DNA from: a virus
Direction: 5' to 3' (one strand)
IMG/VR virus record: IMGVR_UViG_3300020174_001259
Location: 1 to 24,952 of that record
Length of the DNA: 24,952 nt
A program made the position numbers and the translations under genes. The notes under the pieces were generated by a model, which saw nothing but the letters and a program-made list of their open reading frames with translations, was not told the DNA's origin and made no database searches. Shown here piece by piece: positions 1 through 5,750 of this stretch (positions within the stretch are counted from its first letter, which is position 1; the number at the start of each line of letters is the position of its first letter).

Positions 1-4
1 CTGT

Positions 5-32
5 TGTACGTATCATGATAGTGAACCGTACA
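5..32. repeat. Inverted repeat with inner palindrome
   Basis: TGTACG (5-10) and CGTACA (27-32) are perfect reverse complements. Between them is the 10-bp perfect palindrome TATCATGATA (11-20). Nested symmetry like this is typical of protein-binding sites, but no binding protein is identified. Confidence 0.5.
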
Positions 33-79
33 TAATCATATAGGCAAAGACTGGTGTGTAAACTCTGTCATCATTCTAT

Positions 80-96
80 TCAATGCAACGCATTGA
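80..96. repeat. Perfect 7-bp hairpin, 3-nt loop
   Basis: TCAATGC, loop AAC, then GCATTGA gives a perfect seven-pair stem. It has no following U tract, so it does not look like an intrinsic terminator. It could be a structural or protein-binding element of the non-coding region. Confidence 0.5.
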
Positions 97-245
97 CAAT
101 CACACATTAAGCCCGTGTTGTTGATAGTGATGTAGCTTTAGAATAGAGAGATATGACGGCAGGTATAACCCCTCCTCTCCGTGTGTGTGATAACAAAAGG
201 AATGAGCGATAGCGAATACCTATAAGCGAGCGAAGCGAGCGGTAA

Positions 246-383
246 GGGGGTGGGTACACAAAATACCTCAACGAACAACCGTAAAATAAAACGTAAAATG
301 AATGCAGCTGTATATCTCTACAGTCTGTAAGTAAAAGCTAAAAAAATCTGGACAGCAAAGTACGAGAGCAATGGGGGTGGGTA
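246..383. repeat. 11-bp direct repeat GGGGGTGGGTA
   Basis: Identical copies of GGGGGTGGGTA lie at 246-256 and 373-383, with starts 127 bp apart. G-runs this long are rare in an AT-rich genome, so the exact repetition is notable. Role unknown. Confidence 0.45.
308..329. repeat. Overlapping CTGTA/TACAG inverted repeats
   Basis: CTGTA (308-312), TACAG (319-323) and CTGTA (325-329) form two overlapping inverted repeats that share the central TACAG arm, with spacings of 6 and 1 nt. This is operator-like. Function is unknown. Confidence 0.4.
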
Positions 384-507
384 AATGTAAAACGTTTTCC
401 ATACGATGATTGTGATCTCAGAATCTTATAGAACCCAATACCTCTTCATATGTGCCATTTTTTAAAATAGTCTTACTAACCTAGTAAATGGTATACAGGG
501 GTTTTTA

Positions 508-515
508 TATATTTG
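508..515 (+). promoter_or_regulatory. Promoter-like -7 element TATATTTG
   Basis: TATATTTG matches the Bacteroidota vegetative -7 consensus TAnnTTTG and is preceded by a T-rich stretch. No TTG is seen at the usual -33 distance. It is followed by GCCACATA, a word repeated at 546-553 just before the next promoter-like element. Confidence 0.4.
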
Positions 516-558
516 CCACATATAAACAAGGAATATTGTTTTTCTGCCACATAAGTTG

Positions 559-572
559 TATATTTGATCAAA
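559..572 (+). promoter_or_regulatory. Promoter-like TATATTTG with palindrome
   Basis: TATATTTG (559-566) matches TAnnTTTG, and a TTG lies about 20 nt upstream at 536-538, giving the best two-part Bacteroidota promoter match in the window. The perfect palindrome TTTGATCAAA (563-572) covers the -7 element and the likely transcription start, an arrangement expected for a repressor operator. It would drive the small ORF at 583 and possibly the chaperonin operon. Confidence 0.5.
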
Positions 573-582
573 CACAGGCGTT

Positions 583-774
583 ATGAGAGGTATTGTCCAC
601 AAAACTACACAGGTATTCACACAGTCAGAAAGGCTGTCAGCACTAGATTTGGTAGGGTCTGCGAGAACTAATGAGTGGAATTCTACACAGCAATTCACAC
701 AGAGATCTACACACTGGATATATTCGGTTGTAATAGCTATTGTATTTACAGTTATTGTAATAGCTTGTATATAG
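583..774 (+). CDS. Possible small membrane protein (63 aa)
   Basis: An uninterrupted 63-codon frame starts 16 bases after a good promoter-like element. The N-terminal 45 residues are polar and contain two in-frame copies of a Thr/Gln motif (TTQVFTQ and STQQFTQ, 26 codons apart). The last 18 or so residues (IYSVVIAIVFTVIVIACI) form a strongly hydrophobic segment that could span the membrane, placing the polar part on one side. No family is recognised and there is no ribosome-binding site, as expected in this group. The alternative is that the frame is fortuitous and the repeated DNA words serve as replication or regulatory sites, so this gene is uncertain. Confidence 0.35.
   Translation: MRGIVHKTTQVFTQSERLSALDLVGSARTNEWNSTQQFTQRSTHWIYSVVIAIVFTVIVIACI
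593..713. repeat. DnaA-box-like words and 20-bp direct repeat
   Basis: TTGTCCACA (593-601) differs by one base from the DnaA box TTATCCACA. GTATTCACA (613-621) is one mismatch from TTATNCACA; CAATTCACA (691-699) and ATCTACACA (705-713) are two mismatches away. The 20-mers at 605-624 and 683-702 match at 18 of 20 positions (CTACACAG, two variable bases, ATTCACACAG). They lie next to an AT-rich run, as in a replication origin. The copies are also in frame within the possible small ORF, so coding repetition is the alternative. Confidence 0.35.
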
Positions 775-783
775 CTATTGTAT
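728..783. repeat. Direct repeats TTGTAATAGCT / TAGCTATTGTAT
   Basis: TTGTAATAGCT occurs at 728-738 and 755-765; TAGCTATTGTAT occurs at 734-745 and 772-783. The interlocking direct repeats sit 50-100 bases upstream of the chaperonin start and may be operator half-sites or iteron-like repeats. Confidence 0.45.
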
Positions 784-833
784 AATATATATATATATAT
801 AATAAAATATAATATAATAAATAACATAAACAA
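783..833. other. AT-only tract before the chaperonin gene
   Basis: Almost pure A/T, including 17 bases of strictly alternating AT at 785-801. Such a tract melts easily and could be a DNA-unwinding element or simply the A/T-rich untranslated leader typical of Bacteroidota genes. TATAAT occurs at 781-786, but no convincing partner element is seen. Confidence 0.4.
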
Positions 834-2426
834 ATGATTGAGAAAAAAATTTACTTTGGAGAGGACGCTTGGGAGAAAATCGTAAGCGGAGTACAGAAAT
901 TAGATGAGGCTGTTGGGTCTACTTTGGGTCCAAATGGTAGAACGGTTATCCTAGAGGACGACTTTGGCAATCCTCATGTAACAAAAGATGGTATTACTGT
1001 AGCTCAGAGCTTGGTGCTATCTGACCCTGTTGAGCACTTAGCAATGAGTACTGTTCGCCAGGCTTCTAAAAAAACAGCGCTTCGCGCTGGAGATGGAACT
1101 ACTTCGTCTATAGTTTTGGCTCATGCATTATTACGGATCATTGGAAAAAACCAAAGCGAAAATGCTAGTGTCCATGAAATCAAGAAGGGGGTTTACGACT
1201 GCATGAAGGAGGCTGTCAAGAGAATTAAAGAAGTTAGTCAAGACATCGACAATACAAAATTGAAGCAAGTTGCTACTTTATCGGCAAATGGCGATGAGTT
1301 TATCGGAGGTCTTATTGCTTCTGCATTTGAAAAGGTTGGTAAAGACGGTGTTGTTTCGGTTGAGGAATCGTACAACGAAGAGTCGTACATGACTTTGAAG
1401 GAAGGAACTAAGATTGACAGAGGGTATGCTTCTCATCACATGGTTACAGACCTCAACAAAAGAGAATTTTCAGTTAAAGATCCGCTTATTTTAGTTTGTG
1501 CTGCCGAAATTCAGGGACCTCAACAGATTTTGAGTGTTCTTGAGTTTTGTGCAAAGAACAACTTTCCAATCATTATCGTAGCAAACACAAGTGATGAGTT
1601 TGTTGCTACAATGATCTTGAACAATAGACAAGGAAGATTTAAGTCTTGCGTGGTTAATCCTCCTGGAATAGGATACAAGAGAGACGAGCTGCTTCAGGAT
1701 CTAGCGCTTATGACAGGGGCTGAGTTTATCAGCGAAGACATGGGAACTGACCTAGGGTCTATAACTCCTGATATGCTTGGTAGAGCCTCGAAGGTTGTTG
1801 TCAAGGAAGGGGAAACCGTTCTATTTATCGACGAGCAACCAGAGGAAGTTGACCAAATCAAAGCTCATTTACATGAGATGATGCAGGATATTAAAAACGA
1901 AGACCAGATGTGGCATTTAAGAGATAGGCTATCTAAGCTTACTGGAGGTGTGGCGACGATAAATGTTGGGGCTTCGACAGAAGTAGAGATGAAAGAGAAG
2001 AAAGACCGAGTGGATGACGCAATATCAGCCTCCAGAATAGCCTTAAAAGAAGGTGTTTTGCCAGGAGGAGGGGCTTTCTTGCTAAAATTATCGAAAAGAC
2101 TAAAAAAAGCATGGGATAAAGAAGCAAATTTAACAGATTCTTACAAAGAAGGATGGGGTTTTATGTGTAAATCGTTAGAAGCTCCTGTTAGAAGATTGCT
2201 AGATAACAGCTATTACGATGAAGATACTAAAAAAACCATCTTAATAAAGGTTTCAAGCTCAGATAACTTTATCGGATACAATGTTAAGAGCGAAAAAATA
2301 GAAGATTTGCTGGAAACTGGAATAATTGACCCTACGGCAGTTACCATAAACGTGTTAGAAAACGCCGTAAGTGTGGTTTCTGAGCTAATAACAACAGATT
2401 GTGTAATAACAAACGTAAGAGCATGA
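834..2426 (+). CDS. groEL: GroEL-type chaperonin (phage Hsp60)
   Basis: A 530-aa group I chaperonin alignable along its whole length with E. coli GroEL. It would form a ring that folds polypeptides using ATP in the cytoplasm. Nucleotide-site residues are kept: TLGPNGR at 30-36, D52 in KDGIT, GDGTT at 86-90 (D87), and D395 within RVDDA, matching the E. coli catalytic D398. VEMKEKKDRVDDA and PGGG are also conserved. In the apical domain the E. coli GYLSPYF segment reads GYASHHM (197-203), so Tyr203 and Phe204, which bind substrate and GroES, are His and Met here; the equivalents of L234 and L237 remain. The C-terminus stops at VITNVRA, without the usual Gly-Gly-Met tail. Its stop overlaps the co-chaperonin start (ATGA). 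It may fold virion proteins or supplement host GroEL. Confidence 0.97.
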   Translation: MIEKKIYFGEDAWEKIVSGVQKLDEAVGSTLGPNGRTVILEDDFGNPHVTKDGITVAQSLVLSDPVEHLAMSTVRQASKKTALRAGDGTTSSIVLAHALLRIIGKNQSENASVHEIKKGVYDCMKEAVKRIKEVSQDIDNTKLKQVATLSANGDEFIGGLIASAFEKVGKDGVVSVEESYNEESYMTLKEGTKIDRGYASHHMVTDLNKREFSVKDPLILVCAAEIQGPQQILSVLEFCAKNNFPIIIVANTSDEFVATMILNNRQGRFKSCVVNPPGIGYKRDELLQDLALMTGAEFISEDMGTDLGSITPDMLGRASKVVVKEGETVLFIDEQPEEVDQIKAHLHEMMQDIKNEDQMWHLRDRLSKLTGGVATINVGASTEVEMKEKKDRVDDAISASRIALKEGVLPGGGAFLLKLSKRLKKAWDKEANLTDSYKEGWGFMCKSLEAPVRRLLDNSYYDEDTKKTILIKVSSSDNFIGYNVKSEKIEDLLETGIIDPTAVTINVLENAVSVVSELITTDCVITNVRA

Positions 2427-2677
2427 AAGCATTAGGATTATTTGTGGTTATAAAGCCAATTTCAGAGAGAATAGAGTCTAAAGGAGTCATTTTATCGGCT
2501 CAAACAGAGAAAAACGTTAGATATCTTCCAGGAGAAGTCATTACTTGCGGAAGCGATGTTAAAATGCTAGAACCAGGCGACGAAATATACTACGATAAGA
2601 TGGCTGCAAGCGATATTAGAGTAGGTGAGGACAAATATCTGGTTCTTATGGAAAATGGATGCGTTGTTAAAAAATGA
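2423..2677 (+). CDS. groES: GroES-type co-chaperonin, short form
   Basis: I choose the ATG at 2423 (MKALGLFVVIKPI, 84 aa) because it gives the normal GroES N-terminus and overlaps the GroEL stop as ATGA; an upstream in-frame ATG at 2399 would add eight atypical residues. GroES caps the GroEL ring. The barrel motifs are present: VVIKPI, a mobile-loop region ending in KGVIL (the E. coli GGIVL contact tripeptide), PGEVI, EPGDEIYYDK and the closing YLVLMENGCVV. Between GEVI and GDEI only about 11 residues replace the 20 of E. coli GroES, so the roof beta-hairpin is missing, as in phage T4 gp31. The next gene also starts on an ATGA overlap, so all three are probably translationally coupled. Confidence 0.92.
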   Translation: MKALGLFVVIKPISERIESKGVILSAQTEKNVRYLPGEVITCGSDVKMLEPGDEIYYDKMAASDIRVGEDKYLVLMENGCVVKK

Positions 2678-3414
2678 AAAAAATCCCTTTATTTGATTAT
2701 GAAAGGGATAGGATAATAATGGAGACGTCTTTTGTCTACAAAGGACAAGAATATTTGTTTTTCCCCGAAGGAGTTGACTTTTACTCCCTCTACAGAAGCG
2801 AGAGGAAGGTTAACTCTTTACAGGAAATCGAATATATAGGCGAAAAATTTATGTGGCTTAACAAGGATTTTGACTTCAAGTTGTTTTGTTCGCACATGAT
2901 TGAGATGACGGACAGATCAAATGGACATGTAATTAGAACATACTCAAAAGAAAAAATCATAACTGCTTGTGAATCAGCATATAACGGAATACTTAGCGGT
3001 AAAATTCCTTACTGCGCTAGAAGAAGAAAGGTAATTTTTAATCCTGTAAAGATGATAGAAAAAAGCGAAAAAATAAAAATAGTAAATAGTCTTTTACACC
3101 CAAGAAAAGTATTTGAAGAAAAAGATATTTGGGACGCTGTAGATGTTATAGAAGGTAAAATAACCATGAAAAGCCTCGGAGAGCAATTGAATTGTAGCCC
3201 TCCTACGGTAAGAAAAAGCATAAATGACAGTATGCTATTAAAAATTAAAGAAATAAACGAGGAAAGAAAGAAGATACGTCACCAGAATCTCATTTTAAGC
3301 GCAATTAAGAGCATTATAGACGAAGGGTCTAAGGTTACCGTGCGAGAGGTGAAAAGAAGGGTTCCTGTTAGAGATCAAGCCCTTCTTCGCTGGATTGCTT
3401 ACCACGAATCTTAG
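2674..3414 (+). CDS. HTH protein in the chaperonin operon, function unknown
   Basis: A 246-aa protein I cannot assign to a named family. The N-terminal half is rich in aromatic and charged residues without a clear motif. Residues about 157-184 (IEGKITMKSLGEQLNCSPP followed by TVRKSI) look like a helix-turn-helix: a helix, a short turn at NCSPP, then a recognition-like helix. After a Lys/Arg/Glu-rich helix (about 185-205), the C-terminal 40 residues (SIIDEGSKVTVREVKRRVPV) could be a second small DNA-binding unit. It starts on the GroES stop codon (ATGA), so it is co-translated with the chaperonins, and its last 47 bases overlap the convergent minus-strand gene. A transcription regulator or DNA-binding replication protein is plausible; the role is inference. 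Confidence 0.8.
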   Translation: MKKIPLFDYERDRIIMETSFVYKGQEYLFFPEGVDFYSLYRSERKVNSLQEIEYIGEKFMWLNKDFDFKLFCSHMIEMTDRSNGHVIRTYSKEKIITACESAYNGILSGKIPYCARRRKVIFNPVKMIEKSEKIKIVNSLLHPRKVFEEKDIWDAVDVIEGKITMKSLGEQLNCSPPTVRKSINDSMLLKIKEINEERKKIRHQNLILSAIKSIIDEGSKVTVREVKRRVPVRDQALLRWIAYHES

Positions 3415-3892
3415 CGTTCATCTTTTTTATAGCCATTCTATAAACTCTATCGGTGTAAGTGTCCCCTTTCATTATGGGGTTTATTCTTGGGTTTTCACTG
3501 AAGGTTTCTTTCATCAAGAGCCTCTTGTATACGTGGTTAACTATTCTCTTTGATTTTGCAGACAGCTCGTAAATAGCCTTTCTGTTTGATACCTCGTTCT
3601 TTTTTCTCCAAACAACAATGTATTCTGCTTCTCTAAGTTTCCAAAAACGATCCCTGTCCCATTCCATGATGTTTGCATAATCTTTAAATGCAGCAGAGTC
3701 GAATCTGCCTTCATCATACAAAAAAAGAAGCATTTCTAAATCTGATTCCTTCAAATCATACTTTCTTTTCACGTAATACCTTACTATTCTCCAGTATTTC
3801 AAGAAGTTATATTTTCTTTCTCTTTCGTATCCTATATGATATTTTTCCTTTTGTTTTACTCTCTTTCGGAGCATGGGTCTTTTTTTATGCAT
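3368..3892 (-). CDS. Winged-helix (MarR-like) protein, putative regulator
   Basis: The only convincing minus-strand gene, 174 aa and strongly basic. After an Arg/Lys-rich N-terminus, residues about 28-120 resemble a winged helix-turn-helix: KYWRIVRYYVKRKYDLKESD, LEMLLFLYDEGRF, a helix around WDRDRFWKLREAEYI, and the wing IVVWRKKNEVSNRKAIYELS, followed by SAKSKRIVNHVYKRL. From memory similar proteins occur in Bacteroidota phage genomes, usually unnamed. An internal Met (MLRKRVKQKEK, start at 3874) is an alternative start. It is convergent with the HTH gene and divergent from the 3957 operon, whose promoter-like element lies between them, so control of that operon or of its own gene is plausible. 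Confidence 0.8.
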   Translation of the reverse strand: MHKKRPMLRKRVKQKEKYHIGYERERKYNFLKYWRIVRYYVKRKYDLKESDLEMLLFLYDEGRFDSAAFKDYANIMEWDRDRFWKLREAEYIVVWRKKNEVSNRKAIYELSAKSKRIVNHVYKRLLMKETFSENPRINPIMKGDTYTDRVYRMAIKKMNAKIRGKQSSEEGLDL

Positions 3893-3916
3893 ATAAAAGT
3901 GAATTTTATTTATTTG

Positions 3917-3924
3917 TATATTTG
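3917..3924 (+). promoter_or_regulatory. Promoter-like TATATTTG for the 3957 operon
   Basis: TATATTTG lies 33 bases before the preferred start at 3957, in the divergent gap next to the winged-helix gene. The 13-mer TTTGTATATTTGC here differs at one base from the copy at 7293-7305 ahead of the tail genes. No -33 TTG is visible. Confidence 0.55.
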
Positions 3925-3956
3925 CTCATGATAAGATAATGATAAAATCATTAGAA

Positions 3957-4256
3957 ATGGCATCAAAAGTAGACAAATCAAGCATGGCTTGCAACAAGCC
4001 AAGAGCTAGCACTAGACCAGGAAAGAAAAAAATGGTTAAGGCATGTTCTGGAGGTACAGAAAAAATAATACATTTCGGCGCTAAAGGATATGGTCATAAT
4101 TACTCTTCTGCTGCCAGAAAATCATTCAAAGCCAGACACAAGTGTGGATCAGCTACAAATAAATTGAGCGCTAGATACTGGGCTTGCAAAAACTTATGGG
4201 CTGGAAAAGGAGGGTCCACTAAATCATCTCCTAAATCAAAACAAGGAAAATATTAA
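3957..4256 (+). CDS. Small basic Cys-containing conserved phage protein
   Basis: I take the ATG at 3957 (MASKVDKSS, 99 aa) because its AAATGGC context recurs at many starts here; an in-frame ATG at 3939 would add six residues. The protein is very rich in Lys, Ser and Gly. Its core has the pattern VKACSGGTEKIIHFGAKGYG, then SSAARKSFKARHKC and LSARYWACKNLWAGKGG, a layout I remember from unnamed proteins near packaging and structural genes of many marine and gut phages. Cysteines (ACNKP, KACSG, HKCG, WACKN) might bind metal or nucleic acid. Function is not known. It is the first gene of the late operon. Confidence 0.85.
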   Translation: MASKVDKSSMACNKPRASTRPGKKKMVKACSGGTEKIIHFGAKGYGHNYSSAARKSFKARHKCGSATNKLSARYWACKNLWAGKGGSTKSSPKSKQGKY

Positions 4257-4259
4257 AAA

Positions 4260-4589
4260 ATGGATCCATTAAAAGTTAAAAGAAAAAAAGCTAAAATCAA
4301 AAGCAATCCTTCTAGTAAAGAATTTACTGGAGTTGGTTCAACCAATTACACAGGAAATAAAAAATCAGAACAAGGTCCTAAGGAAAAACCAGCTGGCTAC
4401 GGTCTAAGACCAGACAGGGCAGACCTAACTAAGCCTAGTTACGAAAACACTCCTTTCAAAAACAGAGACATCGATACGTTGATGAGTAAAAGAAAAAAGT
4501 TTGCTCCTGAGCCAGTAAAAGATGTACAGGTTACAAACAAGAAAGGTGAAAGTAAAATGATTTACAAACCAGGAAAATATAAAAACTAA
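4260..4589 (+). CDS. Lys-rich hypothetical protein, paralogue of 4790 gene
   Basis: A 109-aa, low-complexity basic protein with many Lys, Pro, Ser and Asn residues and no membrane segment; probably largely disordered. The C-terminal half matches the protein at 4790: KPSYENTPFKNRDIDTL against NPSYEKNNLKNTTIDRL, then KDVQVTNKKGESKMIYKPG against DTVNVTGYTKDGKEYRMFSKKG. No known family is recognised. It lies three bases after the previous stop, and its own stop abuts the next ATG. An internal virion or DNA-associated role would fit the charge, but that is speculation. Confidence 0.75.
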   Translation: MDPLKVKRKKAKIKSNPSSKEFTGVGSTNYTGNKKSEQGPKEKPAGYGLRPDRADLTKPSYENTPFKNRDIDTLMSKRKKFAPEPVKDVQVTNKKGESKMIYKPGKYKN

Positions 4590-4757
4590 ATGGCACATCC
4601 ACTAAAAGGACATAAAGGACTTGGGGACACCGTTGAGGCTTTCACTACCGCCACTGGGATCAAATCTATTGTTGACAAAGCAGCTAAAGCTATGAATAAA
4701 GATTGCGGATGCTCGGGCAGAAAAAAAACGCTTAACGACATGTTTCCTTACAAATAA
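4590..4757 (+). CDS. Small conserved phage protein with DCGC motif (55 aa)
   Basis: The ATG at 4590 directly follows the preceding TAA, in the recurrent AAATGGC context. The 55-aa product has the pattern GLGDTVEAFTTATGIKSIVD, KAAKAMNKDCGCSGRKKTLN and a final MFPYK. From memory this layout (GLGDTxExxTxxTGIKxxVD, then DCGCxxRKxxLNxxFPY) is one of the commonest small proteins in phages of many hosts, usually unnamed. The closely spaced cysteines could bind a metal or form a disulphide. Function unknown; the match to a widespread pattern makes this a confident gene despite its size. Confidence 0.85.
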   Translation: MAHPLKGHKGLGDTVEAFTTATGIKSIVDKAAKAMNKDCGCSGRKKTLNDMFPYK

Positions 4758-4769
4758 AAAAATCAAAAG

Positions 4770-4785
4770 TATTTTTTAAAAAATA
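4770..4785. repeat. 16-bp perfect A/T palindrome
   Basis: TATTTTTTAAAAAATA is a perfect palindrome in the only gap (32 bases) in the 3957-5311 stretch. It could be a weak bidirectional terminator or a bent DNA element. The stem is A/T only, so evidence is weak. Confidence 0.35.
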
Positions 4786-4789
4786 GAAA

Positions 4790-5179
4790 ATGGCTAAAAA
4801 AACAACAGAAGGTAAAACAAACCCTTCATACGAGAAGAACAATTTAAAGAACACTACTATAGATAGGCTAAGAAGGTTAGAGCCAGAAAGCAGCTTTAAC
4901 ACAGAAGACGCTATTAGTAGAGCTAAAACTAATGCTAGATTCCAAACATCTATAGCTCCTAAAGATACGGTAAACGTTACTGGCTATACTAAAGATGGGA
5001 AAGAATATAGAATGTTTTCTAAAAAGGGATCACCTAACGAAAAGATGCAAAAAGATATGGGAGGAATATCAAATGCTTTTAGACCTGTAGTATACGATAC
5101 TCCCCAAGAAGATCCTTATTACGTAGGAAACTATAGTTACAAAAAACCAACAGAAAATAAAAAAACCACAAAAAAATAA
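4790..5179 (+). CDS. Hypothetical protein, paralogue of 4260 gene
   Basis: A 129-aa basic, hydrophilic protein without membrane segments. Its central part shares the PSYE-x4-KN-x2-ID and VTxxxxKGxxxxMxxKxG patterns with the 109-aa protein at 4260, so the two are probably diverged tandem duplicates separated by the DCGC gene. It has a longer insert (residues about 32-55) and a C-terminal tail with DPYYVGNYSYKKPTENKK. No family is recognised. It starts at AAAATGGCT. Confidence 0.75.
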   Translation: MAKKTTEGKTNPSYEKNNLKNTTIDRLRRLEPESSFNTEDAISRAKTNARFQTSIAPKDTVNVTGYTKDGKEYRMFSKKGSPNEKMQKDMGGISNAFRPVVYDTPQEDPYYVGNYSYKKPTENKKTTKK

Positions 5180-5185
5180 AAAATC

Positions 5186-5311
5186 ATGAGAGGAATTAAC
5201 GAAACAAAAGCTGATTATTTTAAAAGAATTGGAAAAACAGTCGAAACTCCGAAGGTAGAGGCTCAAGTAGAAACCAAGAAAGAAGTTAAGTCTTCTAAAA
5301 AAAAGAAATAA
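5186..5311 (+). CDS. Tiny Lys-rich hypothetical protein (41 aa)
   Basis: The frame ATGAGAGGAATTAACGAAAC onward encodes MRGINETKADYFKRIGKTVE and ends in a Lys/Ser tail (SSKKKK). It starts six bases after the previous stop and ends six bases before the next start, filling the gap exactly as in a compact operon. Very short and basic, with no known family. Codon use resembles its neighbours. Probably real, function unknown. Confidence 0.6.
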   Translation: MRGINETKADYFKRIGKTVETPKVEAQVETKKEVKSSKKKK

Positions 5312-5317
5312 CATAAA

Positions 5318-5467
5318 ATGGAAGATTTGAAGATATATACATTGAATGGAGTAGCCTTACTGTTTAGTATGTCGCAAATAAATCCTTATCTTCAAACAAT
5401 TTCATTATTATTGGCGATAGTTTATACAGCGATACAGATATATAAAAAATTATTTAGAAATGGCTAA
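5318..5467 (+). CDS. Small membrane protein (49 aa)
   Basis: The ATG at 5318 follows six bases after the previous stop. The product (MEDLKIYTLNGVALLFSMSQ then INPYLQTISLLLAIVYTAIQ) has a moderately hydrophobic first half and a clear membrane segment at about residues 25-44, ending with the basic IYKKLFRNG. Its end overlaps the next gene's start by eight bases. Small membrane proteins like this are common beside lysis genes in Bacteroidota and marine phages, usually unnamed. A holin-like or accessory lysis role is inferred only from position. Confidence 0.7.
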   Translation: MEDLKIYTLNGVALLFSMSQINPYLQTISLLLAIVYTAIQIYKKLFRNG

Positions 5468-5747
5468 AATAGATATTGACGGTGACGGTAAAGCAGACTT
5501 GAGTATATCTCTTGGTCAAATAATTATGATTGGCACTTTGCTTGCCTCTATAATAGGCTCTTACTACACTTTAAGCGGTAGGTTAGCCATTGCAGAAGCC
5601 GAAGTATCTAAGCTAAAGTACAATGAGAAGGAATACACCTGGAAAGCTCAAAGAGCGATAGAGGCAGAAGTTGATAAAATGATGCTCGAAATGAGAGATT
5701 TTATGAAAGATCTTGAGTATCTTCAAAAAGACAAAAAAAATAGATAA
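5460..5747 (+). CDS. Single-span membrane protein, lysis-region
   Basis: A 95-aa protein with three parts: an N-terminal acidic loop DIDGDGKAD (5-13) that resembles a Ca2+-binding DxDGDG loop; a membrane segment at about 18-38 (LGQIIMIGTLLASIIGSYY); and a Glu/Lys-rich helix to the C-terminus that could form a coiled coil (AEAEVSKLKYNEKEY and following). From memory this layout recurs in unnamed small proteins of Bacteroidota phages. Placed among small membrane proteins before the endolysin, it may be a holin- or spanin-like component, but there is no lipobox and no direct evidence. Its ATG lies inside the previous gene's last codons. Confidence 0.8.
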   Translation: MAKIDIDGDGKADLSISLGQIIMIGTLLASIIGSYYTLSGRLAIAEAEVSKLKYNEKEYTWKAQRAIEAEVDKMMLEMRDFMKDLEYLQKDKKNR

Positions 5748-5750
5748 GCT

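Larger units (their letters stand above)
1..582. other. Non-coding, repeat-rich leader region
   Basis: I find no convincing gene on either strand over these 582 bases. The region holds several short inverted repeats (5-32, 80-96, 308-329), the palindrome AAAACGTTTT at 389-398, an 11-bp direct repeat GGGGGTGGGTA at 246-256 and 373-383, and a purine-rich motif GCGAGCGAAGCGAGCG near 226-241. Two TAnnTTTG promoter-like elements lie at its right end. By eye the first 400 bases are less AT-rich than the following stretch. A replication or regulatory region is the simplest reading, but this is inference. Confidence 0.6.

Noticed and set aside
226-241. GCGAGCGAAGCGAGCG as a REP element or start of a repeat array
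   Set aside because: Only one short unit is present, with no further copies or hairpin partner in the window.
462-833. 123-aa minus-strand frame with hydrophobic N-terminus
   Set aside because: The hydrophobic start is simply the A/T-only tract before groEL read backwards; there is no promoter-like element and no recognisable motif, and the frame spans the likely regulatory repeats.
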